Positions 27,395 to 37,516 of a DNA stretch of 64,000 nucleotides are shown here, piece by piece. Position 1 is the first letter of the stretch, and each line of letters opens with the position of its first letter. The notes beneath the pieces were generated by a model. That model saw nothing but the letters and a program-made list of their open reading frames with translations, made no database searches and was not told where the DNA came from. Made by a program: the position numbers and the translations under genes. The DNA comes from Neolewinella antarctica (GTDB taxonomy: Bacteria; Bacteroidota; Bacteroidia; Chitinophagales; Saprospiraceae), in the NCBI RefSeq assembly GCF_011927835.1, contig NZ_JAATJH010000002.1:1071915-1135914 (forward strand). Direction: 5' to 3'.

Positions 27395-28513
27395 ATGACC
27401 ACCTTTTCCGATCTGGGCATCAGTAAAGCCTACGTGAAGGCTTTGAACGAGCTTAACATTACTACCCCAACCGAAATTCAGTCAGCGGCGATTCCCACGC
27501 TGCTCACGACCAAGACCGACTTAATCGGTCTGGCACAAACGGGGACGGGGAAGACGGCGGCCTTCGGTCTGCCGCTGCTGGCCTCGGTCGACGCCAACAA
27601 GCCAGTCGTACAGGGCCTGATTATTGCCCCCACCCGGGAGCTGGTGCAGCAAATTAAAAAACAACTTTTCAAGTTCACGAAGCACCTCGACGACATGATT
27701 TTCGTGGAGGGCGTCTACGGTGGCGAGCGGATAACGAGACAGATTAAGGCCCTGCGGCGGCCCACGCACGTAGTCGTCGCCACCCCGGGGCGGCTGCTCG
27801 ATTTGCTGGAGCAGGGAGCCGTCGACATTAGCTACGTGAAGACGCTGGTGCTGGACGAAGCAGACGAGATGCTCAGCATGGGTTTTAAGGAGGATTTGAA
27901 CAAGATTCTTCGCCACAACACGACGAAGCGAAATACCTGGCTTTTCTCCGCCACCATGCCCGCCGAAATTAAAAGGATTGTGAAAACTTACATGGCGGAC
28001 AACGCCATCCGGGTGGAGGTAAACAGGAACTCGCTAGTCAACGAGAACATCTCCCACGTCTACATCAATACCAAGATCAACGATAAGGTAGATTTAATCG
28101 GAAAAATCCTCACGCGGCGGGAGGACGAGCGAGGCATCGTTTTCTGCCGCACTAAAGCGGGCACCAGAAAACTAGCTAAAGAACTTCAGGACAAAGGGTT
28201 TTCCGTTGGTGCCCTCGAAGGCGATATGCAGCAAAAGGAACGCGATAAGGTTATGCGGGCATTCAGAAACAAGAAGGTTCGAATTCTGGTATCGACCGAC
28301 GTTTCCGCACGGGGTATTGACGTCAACAATCTATCCTTCATCCTGCACCACCAGTTGCCGGAACACATGGAATACTACACGCACCGCAGTGGCCGCACGG
28401 CGCGGGCCGGCAAGAAGGGGCAGTCGATTGCGTTGATCATTCCGGGAGAAATGCAGAAGGTGCTCGACGTGCAGCGGGCGCTGGGGATCCGGTTTAAGGA
28501 AGTTACGTTGTGA
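27395..28513 (+). CDS. DEAD-box RNA helicase, core only
   Basis: A 372-residue ATP-dependent RNA helicase. Motifs run in order: the Q motif (FSDLGIS to TPTEIQ), Walker A AQTGTGKT, PTRELVQQ, TPGRLLDLL, VLDEADEML (DEAD), SATMP, IVFCRTKAG, STDVSARGIDV and HRSGRTARAG. The protein stops soon after motif VI, without the basic or RNA-binding C-terminal tail found in many relatives, so it is a minimal core enzyme. Likely roles are RNA unwinding in ribosome assembly or decay (family knowledge). Its own promoter lies in the gap upstream. Confidence 0.93.
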   Translation: MTTFSDLGISKAYVKALNELNITTPTEIQSAAIPTLLTTKTDLIGLAQTGTGKTAAFGLPLLASVDANKPVVQGLIIAPTRELVQQIKKQLFKFTKHLDDMIFVEGVYGGERITRQIKALRRPTHVVVATPGRLLDLLEQGAVDISYVKTLVLDEADEMLSMGFKEDLNKILRHNTTKRNTWLFSATMPAEIKRIVKTYMADNAIRVEVNRNSLVNENISHVYINTKINDKVDLIGKILTRREDERGIVFCRTKAGTRKLAKELQDKGFSVGALEGDMQQKERDKVMRAFRNKKVRILVSTDVSARGIDVNNLSFILHHQLPEHMEYYTHRSGRTARAGKKGQSIALIIPGEMQKVLDVQRALGIRFKEVTL

Positions 28514-28642
28514 CTTCGAGAAGTTTTTTTCGGGGCAGTTCATCGATCGAAAGCTGGGAACCGCCGCGTCTAAACTAGGGAATTATTGCACGGTGTGTAA
28601 GTTGATTGTTTTCGTGACGGCCCGTAGTAAAATCTATTCCCA

Positions 28643-29194
28643 ATGACGTTAGATAAATTGCTGGACGAGTTCTACTTAACAAACGGGATCCCTCAAGACG
28701 GTGGAATCGAAGACGATACCTTTCAGATGAAGGTCTTCTTCGTTATTTTGACGTTACCGAATCCAGTATTTCGCAAGGAGCTGACCCACATCCACGATAT
28801 TCAGCACGTGCTGAATGACTGCGATACGTCCTGGCGCGGAGAAGGATTTATTTCCGGCTGGGAAGTTGGAACTGAATTCTGGAAGCGATTTCCCATCAAT
28901 ATTTTTATTCTGTGGGCCTTTGGCTATAGTTTGTGGTTGCACCCAGCGGCCGTGCACGGAGGTTTTAAAAAAGGCCTGAACAGCGTTGGGGTCGTTGACT
29001 TGGGCATAAGTAAGGAGGATTTCATGAATATGGAGCTCGACCGTTTGGTCGAATTGACTACGAGCCCCCGACGCACGGAGATGGGGGCTTGGCAGTGGGC
29101 TCAGTTCCTGTGGTGGTGTCTCGTGAGTCAGGTCATCCTACTCTTTCCAATCGCTATCTTAATAGCCGGAATAAGTTGGCTAATCAACCTTTAG
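28643..29194 (+). CDS. Coq4-like protein with C-terminal membrane segment
   Basis: A 183-residue protein. THIHDIQHVLNDCDTSWRGEGFISGWEVG carries the HDxxH and downstream GE residues of the Coq4 family, which binds zinc and takes part in ubiquinone synthesis. Bacteroidota relatives have no proven role. The last 30 residues (FLWWCLVSQVILLFPIAILIAGISWLINL) form one membrane segment, and the stretch around WAFGYSLWLHP is also hydrophobic. Quinone metabolism is a possible link to the UbiA prenyltransferase further along, but they are not in one operon. The gap of 129 bases before it shows no clear feature. Confidence 0.6.
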   Translation: MTLDKLLDEFYLTNGIPQDGGIEDDTFQMKVFFVILTLPNPVFRKELTHIHDIQHVLNDCDTSWRGEGFISGWEVGTEFWKRFPINIFILWAFGYSLWLHPAAVHGGFKKGLNSVGVVDLGISKEDFMNMELDRLVELTTSPRRTEMGAWQWAQFLWWCLVSQVILLFPIAILIAGISWLINL

Positions 29195-29302
29195 AAAATC
29201 TGGTTGCTGTACTGCACGCGGAGGCGCCGAAATATTCGGTTGCCAACCGCGACGAGTGCTACTACTAAAAACCAAATTAAATCTCCCCACGTTCCCTAAC
29301 CG

Positions 29303-31126
29303 ATGAAAACAGCAGATTTCAAAGCCATCGCCGATACCGTTCCCAAGCAACCCGGTGTTTACCGGTTCATTGGGCCGGACGACACAATTTTGTACGTTGG
29401 CAAGGCAAAAGTGCTGCGCAACCGGGTGGCTAGTTACTTCGGGGATCGGAAAGACCGCCTGCACCGGACGCGTATCATGGTCAAAAATGCCGCGCGCCTG
29501 GAATTTACCATCGTGGAGTCCGAGGCCGATGCCCTGTTGCTGGAGAATGCCCTGATCAAAACCCACCAGCCGCGCTACAACATTAACCTGAAGGATGACA
29601 AGAGTTACTCTTACATCTGCATTAAAAATGAACGCTTCCCGAGGGTATTCATCACCCGTCAGGTGCGGCGCGACGGAAGTCAGTATTTCGGGCCCTACAC
29701 CAGTAAGGGGCGGCTGAAGGTGATCCTTGATTTGATCAAGCAGCTCTTTCCACTCCGGACGTGCAACCTGAACCTCAGCCAGGACAACATCGAAGAAGGG
29801 AAATTCAAAGTCTGCCTGGAATACCACATCAAAAACTGCGAAGGGCCCTGCGTGGGGGAGGAAACCGAGGAAAACTACAACGAGAAAATTGATCAGGTAA
29901 CGAATATCCTCAAGGGTAATTTCGCCGAAGTCCGCCGTCATTTTGAAGCGCGAATGGAGGAATTGGCCGCGGAAATGGAATTCGAACGCGCCCAGCAGAT
30001 TCAGGACAAGCTGAAAAGCTTTAAAAACTACCAGTCTAAATCGCAAATCGTCAGTATTACGATCCGCGACGTGGATGTCTTCGGTGTGGCCGTGGACGAA
30101 GAGCACAACGAGGCATTCCTGAACTACATCAAGATCGTCAACGGGTCCATTATCCACACCACGACGCAGGAGATCGAGATGAACCTCGACGATGACGCGG
30201 AAAGCCTACTGACTTACGCCATTCCCGAACTGCGCGACCGCTTCAACAGTATTGCTCCGGAAATCATTCTCGATCACGACCTGCTGCTCCCCGGCGTCGA
30301 GGGCACCGTCACCGTTCCCAAGATCGGTGACAAACGCAAGTTGCTCGACCTCAGCGTAAAGAATGCCAAATACATGCTGTTGCAGCGCAAGAAGCAGCGC
30401 ATGAATAATGCCAACCGCCAGACCCCGGCCGAACGCGTGCTAAAAACCCTCCAGTCCGACTTACAAATGGACGACCTGCCGATGCACATCGAGTGTTTCG
30501 ACAACTCCAACATCCAGGGCACCAACCCGGCTAGTGCCTGCGTAGTCTTTAAAAATGGCAAGCCCAGTAAAAAAGACTACCGTCACTACAATATTAAATC
30601 CGTCGTTGGGCCGGATGACTTTGCCAGCATGAAGGAAGTCGTCCACCGGCGCTACCGTCGGCTCCTCGACGAAGGAGAGCCATTGCCGCAGCTCGTCATC
30701 ATCGACGGGGGTAAGGGGCAACTCAGTAGCTCCATGGAAAGCATCGACTTGCTGGGCATTCGGGGTCGAATGGTTGTCGTCGGGATCGCCAAGCGGCTCG
30801 AAGAGATTTATTTCCCGAACGACTCCGTGCCGCTGCACATCAACAAAAAATCGGAGAGCCTGCGCCTGATTCAGCAGTGCCGCGATGAGGCCCACCGCTT
30901 TTCCCTGCGGCACCACCGCAACAAGCGTAGCATCGGGATGGTCGGCACGGAACTCCATCAGATCCCCGGCATCGGTGACAAGACGGTCAGTAAGTTGATG
31001 GCGCACTTCGGTAGCCCGAAAAAGGTTAGTCAGGCACTCGCTTCGGAGATTGCGGAGGTGACTAATTTAAGTACGGCTAAGAAAATTATTGAGTTTTACC
31101 GGCGAAAGTCGGTGATGGGGGAGTGA
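29303..31126 (+). CDS. uvrC: Excinuclease ABC subunit C
   Basis: A 607-residue nucleotide-excision-repair nuclease that makes both cuts around a DNA lesion with UvrB. In order: the GIY-YIG nuclease (QPGVYRFIG to ILYVGKAKVLRNRVASYF, residues 14-50), the Cys cluster region CLEYHIKNCEGPCVGE, the UVR segment near residue 205, the RNase-H-like endonuclease (HIECFDNSNIQG, VIIDGGKGQLSS), and C-terminal helix-hairpin-helix motifs (QIPGIGDKTVSKLMAHFGS). Length is normal. The gene ends 16 bases from the convergent GH13-like gene. Confidence 0.96.
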   Translation: MKTADFKAIADTVPKQPGVYRFIGPDDTILYVGKAKVLRNRVASYFGDRKDRLHRTRIMVKNAARLEFTIVESEADALLLENALIKTHQPRYNINLKDDKSYSYICIKNERFPRVFITRQVRRDGSQYFGPYTSKGRLKVILDLIKQLFPLRTCNLNLSQDNIEEGKFKVCLEYHIKNCEGPCVGEETEENYNEKIDQVTNILKGNFAEVRRHFEARMEELAAEMEFERAQQIQDKLKSFKNYQSKSQIVSITIRDVDVFGVAVDEEHNEAFLNYIKIVNGSIIHTTTQEIEMNLDDDAESLLTYAIPELRDRFNSIAPEIILDHDLLLPGVEGTVTVPKIGDKRKLLDLSVKNAKYMLLQRKKQRMNNANRQTPAERVLKTLQSDLQMDDLPMHIECFDNSNIQGTNPASACVVFKNGKPSKKDYRHYNIKSVVGPDDFASMKEVVHRRYRRLLDEGEPLPQLVIIDGGKGQLSSSMESIDLLGIRGRMVVVGIAKRLEEIYFPNDSVPLHINKKSESLRLIQQCRDEAHRFSLRHHRNKRSIGMVGTELHQIPGIGDKTVSKLMAHFGSPKKVSQALASEIAEVTNLSTAKKIIEFYRRKSVMGE

Positions 31127-31142
31127 GGTAACAAAACGCCAC

Positions 31143-33140
31143 TTAAGCCAGCGCATAGCACCGCCCGCCCATCAACTCTTTTATCGAAACAGCACCATCT
31201 TTAACATCAAGGTCATGGTAGCGGGAATCCTGCGTACAAAATAGTAAATCACCTTTAGCAAGGTCTTGCCAGACGGTCAGCGTAAAGTCCGCCAGCACTT
31301 CCTCGCCAAAAGCCACGACGAATAAATAAGCCCCCTCCCCGTCACTCGCCGGCCGAATCCAGGCCAGTACGTCCGGCCCCGTTCGTAGAATGCGCGTAGC
31401 TCCGAGGTGCGCTAATGTTCCCGCCGCAAATTGGTGCAATCGCGTCAGCCCGGCAAAGAGTTCGAGGTTGGTGCCCCAGCGGTACGGACCACTCACCGAC
31501 TTATCCCCGCGCTCCTCCTGAAACACGTAAAGCTTGGTGTATTCCTCGTTGGTCGCCCGGCTGAAGTGCCGGTCGCGCTGCTCGAAACCAAGACTAAAGT
31601 ACATCGGCATCAGGCCCAGAAATAAGCCGGTAAAGACTCGTTCCAGCTCCCCGAAATGGTGAAAGTGGTCAAACCGCGGATCGTCCTTGTCGCCCGTGAT
31701 GACCGTCCACGCCGGGATGACCGCGCGGTCGTTCGCAACCTTCAGGTACTGCCGCGTCATCTGCCAGAATTCCGGTGAGTTCGGAACGGTCGACTGCAAG
31801 TTGCCGAGGGTAACCTCCGCCGCGGAGCGCACCAGGTGTTCGACTTCACTGCCGTAGGCCATGTAGCCATCCGCCGCCAAAAAGCTCTCGGCAAAGTAAG
31901 CGAAGTGGGGGGTGGTTCCCTGGATTTTAAGCTTTACGGCCCGCAGCGGATCGTAATAGGCGTCGATCTCCGTGGCTTTCGGTACACCACCGGCGCGCAT
32001 CTGTACGTGGCTCATGTCGCCGCGCATGAAGTCGAACCCGTACGTAGCCTGCTGCTCGGCGTAGTGCTCGGTCAGGTAGTTCCACACCCAGGGGTGCGGG
32101 GTCCCGAAGTCTATTTCCCAATCCTGGTTGTCGCGCTTGCGGCCGTACAGTTTGTACCGGGTAAGCGGGCCGAAAACGCGGCTCATTTCCTGCGGCTTGG
32201 TAATGCGATAGTCGCGCCAGACGCGGCCGGCCGCGTCGGTGGTCGTGGCTTCCGGGCGGGGGTCGACCTCGAGGCCGCGGTAGGGTGGGGCCATGGTGGC
32301 CGGGGCGGGTTCGTAGCCACGGTGGTAAAGCCAGTCGACCAGGTCGATGCGGCGGCGCTGGCGACCGAGGTAGTCTTCGGGATGGCCGAAGAGAATTTTC
32401 AGGCGCTTAGCTTCGGGTAACCGCCAGAGATGGCCGACGGTCGCGTAGGCTGGGGTGGCGGGGCCGCGAGCAACTAGCCAATCGTAGATCGCCCCCTGCG
32501 CTTCTTCGTGGAGGTACTCCCGGTGGCTGACGATCGTTTTATCATCCCGCAGCAGCCACTCGAAGTGGTCGGGGTTGGCCAGGACGATCTCGCTGTAGCG
32601 GTCGGTGTGCGGAATAACGTCCATCCCCACGGCTTTGCCCAGCGCATGGAGGATGTTGATGACGACCCGGAGTTGGTCTTCCAGTTTGACGACGCCCGCC
32701 TCGTATAGCTCCTGGCTGTAAAATTCAGTATTCAGCCGCCAGCTCGCCATGCCGTAGAGGCTGCCGACGACACCCGGCTCCCAAATGGGCAGGAGATGTA
32801 TGCCCCGCACGTGGTCGGGCAAGGTCAGCGCGTACTTCACTACTTCCAGGAAACTACCAATCGTACGTACGTTGACGCCGACGGTGTTGCAGGACTTCAG
32901 CCACTCACCATCTTTTTCACCGAGCAGTGGGGAAGGGTAGGGCGTGTCCGGATTCAGGCATTTCGTCATCACATCCGTGCCGAGGCGCTGTCGCAGGATG
33001 CCGTGGACGTCCGACCAGGGCAGGGTTACCGCGGTTTCCGGAGCGAGACCGACAATCCAGGAAGTAGTGCCGTTGCCGTAATCGGTAATTCTCTCCGGAG
33101 CTTTCGTTTGCCAAAAAGCGGTGTAGGATGTTGTGGGCAT
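31143..33140 (-). CDS. GH13-superfamily alpha-amylase-like enzyme
   Basis: A 665-residue protein without a signal peptide. It shows GH13 landmarks: GMDVIPHTDRYSE (region I), FDFMRGDMSHVQ (region II with the candidate Asp nucleophile) and HFAYFAESF (region III Glu). The barrel starts around VRGIHLLPIWEPG near residue 115. A C-terminal beta-domain follows (AYLFVVAFGEEVLADFTL). Such enzymes act on alpha-glucans; a cytoplasmic role in glycogen or trehalose metabolism is possible, but the subfamily cannot be told by eye. It is transcribed alone, with a TACCTTGC box 19 bases upstream of its start. Confidence 0.78.
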   Translation of the reverse strand: MPTTSYTAFWQTKAPERITDYGNGTTSWIVGLAPETAVTLPWSDVHGILRQRLGTDVMTKCLNPDTPYPSPLLGEKDGEWLKSCNTVGVNVRTIGSFLEVVKYALTLPDHVRGIHLLPIWEPGVVGSLYGMASWRLNTEFYSQELYEAGVVKLEDQLRVVINILHALGKAVGMDVIPHTDRYSEIVLANPDHFEWLLRDDKTIVSHREYLHEEAQGAIYDWLVARGPATPAYATVGHLWRLPEAKRLKILFGHPEDYLGRQRRRIDLVDWLYHRGYEPAPATMAPPYRGLEVDPRPEATTTDAAGRVWRDYRITKPQEMSRVFGPLTRYKLYGRKRDNQDWEIDFGTPHPWVWNYLTEHYAEQQATYGFDFMRGDMSHVQMRAGGVPKATEIDAYYDPLRAVKLKIQGTTPHFAYFAESFLAADGYMAYGSEVEHLVRSAAEVTLGNLQSTVPNSPEFWQMTRQYLKVANDRAVIPAWTVITGDKDDPRFDHFHHFGELERVFTGLFLGLMPMYFSLGFEQRDRHFSRATNEEYTKLYVFQEERGDKSVSGPYRWGTNLELFAGLTRLHQFAAGTLAHLGATRILRTGPDVLAWIRPASDGEGAYLFVVAFGEEVLADFTLTVWQDLAKGDLLFCTQDSRYHDLDVKDGAVSIKELMGGRCYALA

Positions 33141-33159
33141 AAGCGGGGTTCAATTGCCG

Positions 33160-33167
33160 GCAAGGTA
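33160..33167 (-). promoter_or_regulatory. -7 box TACCTTGC before the GH13-like gene
   Basis: A near match to TAnnTTTG, 19 bases before the start codon. The 33141-33340 gap also holds the promoter region of the divergent DsbA-like gene. Confidence 0.35.
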
Positions 33168-33340
33168 GTTAGCGGACCCCGGGCATTAAAAAAAAATGGG
33201 AGCAAGCTTTTACCTGCAACTACGGTAAGTAATGATGGACACGGTCCGTAAATAGCTTTATGGATACCCATTCTTCGTTTTGAGCGATTATCAACGGATT
33301 TTCACACTAATCACCACGCTTCCCAAAGCGTTACTCCCGT

Positions 33341-34168
33341 ATGCGTTTTCTGTATCTAATATTAGCCATCTTACCTTTCTTTCCCATGAATGCACAAAAA
33401 CTAAGCGTCCCCGCCGGTGCCCACTGCGACCCCGCCACCGGGCTTTGCACTCCGTCTCCCCTCCCCGCACCCGTCCCGATAGCTATCGGGACGCCCGCAC
33501 AGCTCGCGGACGCAGAGATCATTTACGTAGGCGACCCCATGTGTTCCTGGTGCTGGGGCATTAGCCCGGCCCTGAACCGCCTCGAAAAAGCCGCCGCCGC
33601 CAACGGCATTCCTTACCGCATCGTTGTCGGTGGCCTCCGCCCCGGCGGTGGTGACCCCTGGGACGCCGAGATGAAAAAATTCATCGGCCACCACTGGGAC
33701 CAAGTGACCGAACGCAGCGGCCAACCCTTCGGCCGCGCCCTTTTCGAACGTGACACCTTCAACTACGATACCGAACCGGCCTGCCGCGCCGTCGTCACCG
33801 CCCGTACGATGAACCCCGCCGTAGAGTCCCGCTTTTTCGAACTCGTCCAGTACCGCTTCTACGTCCTCAACGAAGACCCTAACCACACCGACTTCTACCG
33901 GCCAATTTGCGAAGAACTGGCCCTGGATTTTACTGCATTCAGTACCCTTTTCACGAGCCAAAAAATGGTCGATGCCACCGAGCAAGATTTCCGCCTGAAC
34001 CGCAGTTGGGGTGTTACGGGTTACCCGACGGTCGTGATCCGCAAAGGTGACCAGCTAACCGCCCTCGCGCGTGGCTTTGCCACCTTCGAGAGCATGTGGG
34101 GTGCGGTGGAAGCGCTTGTGGATACTGAGCGAGGAGAGAATAGAGGTAAGAATAAAGAGGTAAGATGA
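33341..34168 (+). CDS. DsbA-family thioredoxin-fold protein, FrnE-like
   Basis: A 275-residue protein. A signal peptide (MRFLYLILAILPFFPMNAQ) precedes a low-complexity stretch and then the thioredoxin-like domain IIYVGDPMCSWCWGISPAL, whose CSWC is the redox motif. GVTGYPTVVIRKG supplies the cis-proline loop near residue 230. It probably acts on disulfides in the periplasm. The linker at residues 43-55 (PAPVPIAIGTPA) is encoded by the GCACCCG/GATAGC palindrome. The last 13 residues (ERGENRGKNKEVR and neighbours) are encoded by heptamer repeats, so both ends of the domain carry repeat-derived sequence. Confidence 0.85.
   Translation: MRFLYLILAILPFFPMNAQKLSVPAGAHCDPATGLCTPSPLPAPVPIAIGTPAQLADAEIIYVGDPMCSWCWGISPALNRLEKAAAANGIPYRIVVGGLRPGGGDPWDAEMKKFIGHHWDQVTERSGQPFGRALFERDTFNYDTEPACRAVVTARTMNPAVESRFFELVQYRFYVLNEDPNHTDFYRPICEELALDFTAFSTLFTSQKMVDATEQDFRLNRSWGVTGYPTVVIRKGDQLTALARGFATFESMWGAVEALVDTERGENRGKNKEVR
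33467..33493. repeat. GCACCCG plus perfect GATAGC palindrome, in frame
   Basis: GCACCCG runs into a perfect 22-base palindrome, 33472-33493, centred on GATAGCTATC. It is translated as APVPIAIGT within the DsbA-like linker. Confidence 0.75.
34131..34165 (+). repeat. Heptamer repeat, purine-rich family, 5 units
   Basis: Units GAGGAGA, GAATAGA, GGTAAGA, ATAAAGA, GGTAAGA. They encode the C-terminal tail of the DsbA-like protein and run to three bases before its final codon end. Confidence 0.65.
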
Positions 34169-34179
34169 AAGTGAAATGA

Positions 34180-35658
34180 CTACGGGTTTAGCGCTTTACT
34201 GAGCAAGATTTTGGTCTCCTTCGGTCCGGCACTGCCCTGGCTGCGTTTCATGACTTCCCCCATGAAGAAGCCAATCAGTCCTTTTTTACCCTTTCGGTAA
34301 GTAGCTACTTTGTCGGGATTTTCGGTGATCACTTCAGCGACGATCTTAGCGAGGAAGTCGGTGTCGGTGTTCTGAATCAACCCGAGTTCTTTGGCTCGCG
34401 CGAGGGCGGCGGACGGAGCATTCAGGAGACTGGGCAGCAACTTGCCCGTTGCGGCGGCGATGGCCACTTTCCCGCTAATGATCAGTTCCTGAAAGGAGGC
34501 AATCGCCGACGGCGATAGGGGTAGTTCGCCGGTCGAAATACTTTCTTCCGTCACCCAGGGGGCGAGGCGGTTGATCCATATTTTGGCCAGGCCATTTACG
34601 TCGGGGCTTGATTCCGCGTAGGTCAGAAAGGCTTCGTAATCTTCCCGGTCCTCACTCAGTAAATTGGCGTCGGCGGCGCCGAGGCCGTACCGGTTCTGTA
34701 GGGTGGTGTAAGCTTCCCACGGCAGGGTACCGATCTCGGCGCGGACGTCGCGCAGATAGTTGTCGTCGAGGACGACGGGGGGTAAGTCCGGGTCCGGGAA
34801 GTAGCGGTAATCGTGGGCGTTTTCTTTGTTGCGGAGGGCCGTCGTCGTCCCGCTGCCGGGGTCGTACTGGCGGGTTTGTTGCACTACCTTCTCGCCCCGC
34901 TCTAGTAGGCCCGTTTGCCGCTGCACTTCGTACTTCACCGCGCCGCGGGCGAACTTCATGGAGTTCATGTTTTTGATCTCACACCGGGTGCCGAACTCTT
35001 TTTGTCCCTCCGGTCGGACGCTGACGTTGACGTCGCAGCGTAGCGAGCCCTCCTGCATGTTGCCGTCGCTGACGCCGAGCCAACGCACGAGCCGGCGCAT
35101 CCCGGTCATGAAGGCATCGACCTCCGTGGCGGAGTGCAGATCCGGTTCGGTAACAATCTCCACTAATGGCGTTCCGGCCCGGTTCAGGTCTACTTTCGTA
35201 AACGGCTCTCCGGTGGCGTGGATGCTTTTGCCGGCGTCCTCTTCCATGTGGATGTGGTGCAGCCGGACGGATTTAGGCGGGGGCGTTTCGTCACTTTCCG
35301 GTACGGTGCCGGAGGAATGACGCGGGCGCAGGGGAAGCGCGCCGCCCAGGCAAATCGGGTTCCGCTCCTGCGTAATCTGGTAGCCTTTGGGTAGGTCGGC
35401 GTAAAAGTAATTTTTCCGGTCGAAGGTGCTGCGTTTGTTGATCTTGCAGCCGAGCGCCATACCGAGCTTCACGGCGAATCGTATTTGCTTTTCGTTCAGC
35501 ACGGGAAGCGTGCCGGGGTAACCCAGGCTCACCTCACTGATGTTGCGGTTGGGTTGCTGGCCGAAAAGATTACGGTCGGCGCAGAAGGCTTTGGACTCGG
35601 TGGCGAGTTGAACGTGGGCTTCCAGGCCGATGGTGGTCTCGTACTTCGTGCTGCTCAT
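34180..35658 (-). CDS. gatB: Asp-tRNA(Asn)/Glu-tRNA(Gln) amidotransferase subunit B
   Basis: A 492-residue tRNA-binding subunit of the GatCAB amidotransferase, which converts misacylated Glu-tRNA(Gln) or Asp-tRNA(Asn). The family start TTIGLEAHVQLATESKAFC, the middle VDLNRAGTPLVEIVTEPD and FGTRCEIKNMNS, and the C-terminal YqeY-like tail (GKKGLIGFFMGEVMKRSQGSAGP) are all present. Length is normal. gatA and gatC are not adjacent. A TACCTTAG box ends five bases before the ATG, with a TTG 19 bases upstream of it, so the messenger may be nearly leaderless. Confidence 0.96.
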   Translation of the reverse strand: MSSTKYETTIGLEAHVQLATESKAFCADRNLFGQQPNRNISEVSLGYPGTLPVLNEKQIRFAVKLGMALGCKINKRSTFDRKNYFYADLPKGYQITQERNPICLGGALPLRPRHSSGTVPESDETPPPKSVRLHHIHMEEDAGKSIHATGEPFTKVDLNRAGTPLVEIVTEPDLHSATEVDAFMTGMRRLVRWLGVSDGNMQEGSLRCDVNVSVRPEGQKEFGTRCEIKNMNSMKFARGAVKYEVQRQTGLLERGEKVVQQTRQYDPGSGTTTALRNKENAHDYRYFPDPDLPPVVLDDNYLRDVRAEIGTLPWEAYTTLQNRYGLGAADANLLSEDREDYEAFLTYAESSPDVNGLAKIWINRLAPWVTEESISTGELPLSPSAIASFQELIISGKVAIAAATGKLLPSLLNAPSAALARAKELGLIQNTDTDFLAKIVAEVITENPDKVATYRKGKKGLIGFFMGEVMKRSQGSAGPKETKILLSKALNP

Positions 35659-35663
35659 GGCGG

Positions 35664-35671
35664 CTAAGGTA
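35664..35671 (-). promoter_or_regulatory. -7 box TACCTTAG with TTG at 19-base spacing
   Basis: Five bases separate the box from the gatB start. A TTG lies 19 bases further upstream, the normal Bacteroidota -33 spacing. Confidence 0.55.
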
Positions 35672-36253
35672 CGTTTCGACCCTTGTTCGGCAACAACCTA
35701 CTCGCTACCGGATTTATAAATCGCCTCGATCACCCGTACGACCATCACGCCTTCCTCGACCGGCGTGGCGATTTCCGCGCGGTCGTTCCGCACGTCAACG
35801 ACGTTATCGATCACGAAGTGATGGTTGGCCGCCGAACCGGTATAACCCCCGTAATCGTTACCGGGTGCGCTGGCCGGCAGGTCGGGAAACGCGATGTTTT
35901 TAGCGTGGCAATAGCGGACCTCGTTCATGTACTGACCGCCCAGTTTGATGGTCCCTTCGGTCGCGATGACGGTGAGGGTCGACTCAAAGTTTTGGTCCCA
36001 AACGGCGGTGCTGAAGTTGAGACTGCCCATCACTTCATTGGGTAGCGAAAATTGGACGGAGCCGCTATCCGGAAAGGCGTGAAAATCCCGGTGGTTTTGA
36101 TTCGCGAAGCGGGCGTGGTGGATGGTCGGTTCTCCGAACCCCCAGCACAGCAGGTCAATAAAGTGTGCGAATTGAGTGTAAAGCACGCCGCCGTCGAGCC
36201 GTTCATTTCCGTGCCAGGGGTGGGGTAAATTTTGGTCGGGAAGGAGTGCGCTG

Positions 36254-36270
36254 GGCACGGGAGCGGGTGC
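36254..36270 (+). repeat. 17-bp dispersed word, diverged copy
   Basis: Three mismatches to consensus. It is read as APAPVP in the proline-rich insert of the WlbA-like protein. Confidence 0.35.
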
Positions 36271-36831
36271 GGGGTCCGCTGGGGGAGGAGCAATGGTATA
36301 GTACCGGTGGTCCCGGTTCCAAAAGCAGTCCAGGTGGACCTGCAAAACGCGCCCCAAACGCTTCTCCACTAAGCACGCCTTTAACCAGGCGGAAGCGGGG
36401 CTGTACCGATTCTGCATCACGCCAAAAACCCGGCAACCCACTTTTTCGGCTGTTACTTTAATACGTTCGGCGGAAGCGGAGTCGGTAGCCAGTGGCTTTT
36501 CGATAACGACGTCCAGGCCAGCTTCCAGCGCCGCGATCGTCTGATCAGCATGCAGACCGTTGGGCGTGCAGATACAGGCTACGTCGAATCGGTCAGTCTG
36601 CTGCAGAGCGAATTTCAAATCGGTGAAATACAGCGTGTCCGCCGGTAAGTTATCGTCCCACCGCAACTCATCCTTTGCGAGCGGATCAACGATACCGGCC
36701 AACCGCGCACCGGGGTGGGCGACGATCAACGCGGCGTGGCGGCGACCGATGTGGCCGAGGCCGACTACGAGGAATTTTACTTTAGGTAGCGTGTCGATAA
36801 ACGTAGCTTTTTTGGACGGGCGAAGATAGGA

Positions 36832-37504
<673 letters not shown>

Positions 37505-37516
37505 AGTGGGTATATT

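Noticed and set aside
29195-29302. GCACGCGGAGGCGCC before uvrC as an intergenic word copy
   Set aside because: Too many changes from consensus and wrong spacing.
34736-34752. GGCGCGGACGTCGCGC in gatB as a word copy
   Set aside because: Ten bases match, but the second half does not and the residues are conserved in GatB.
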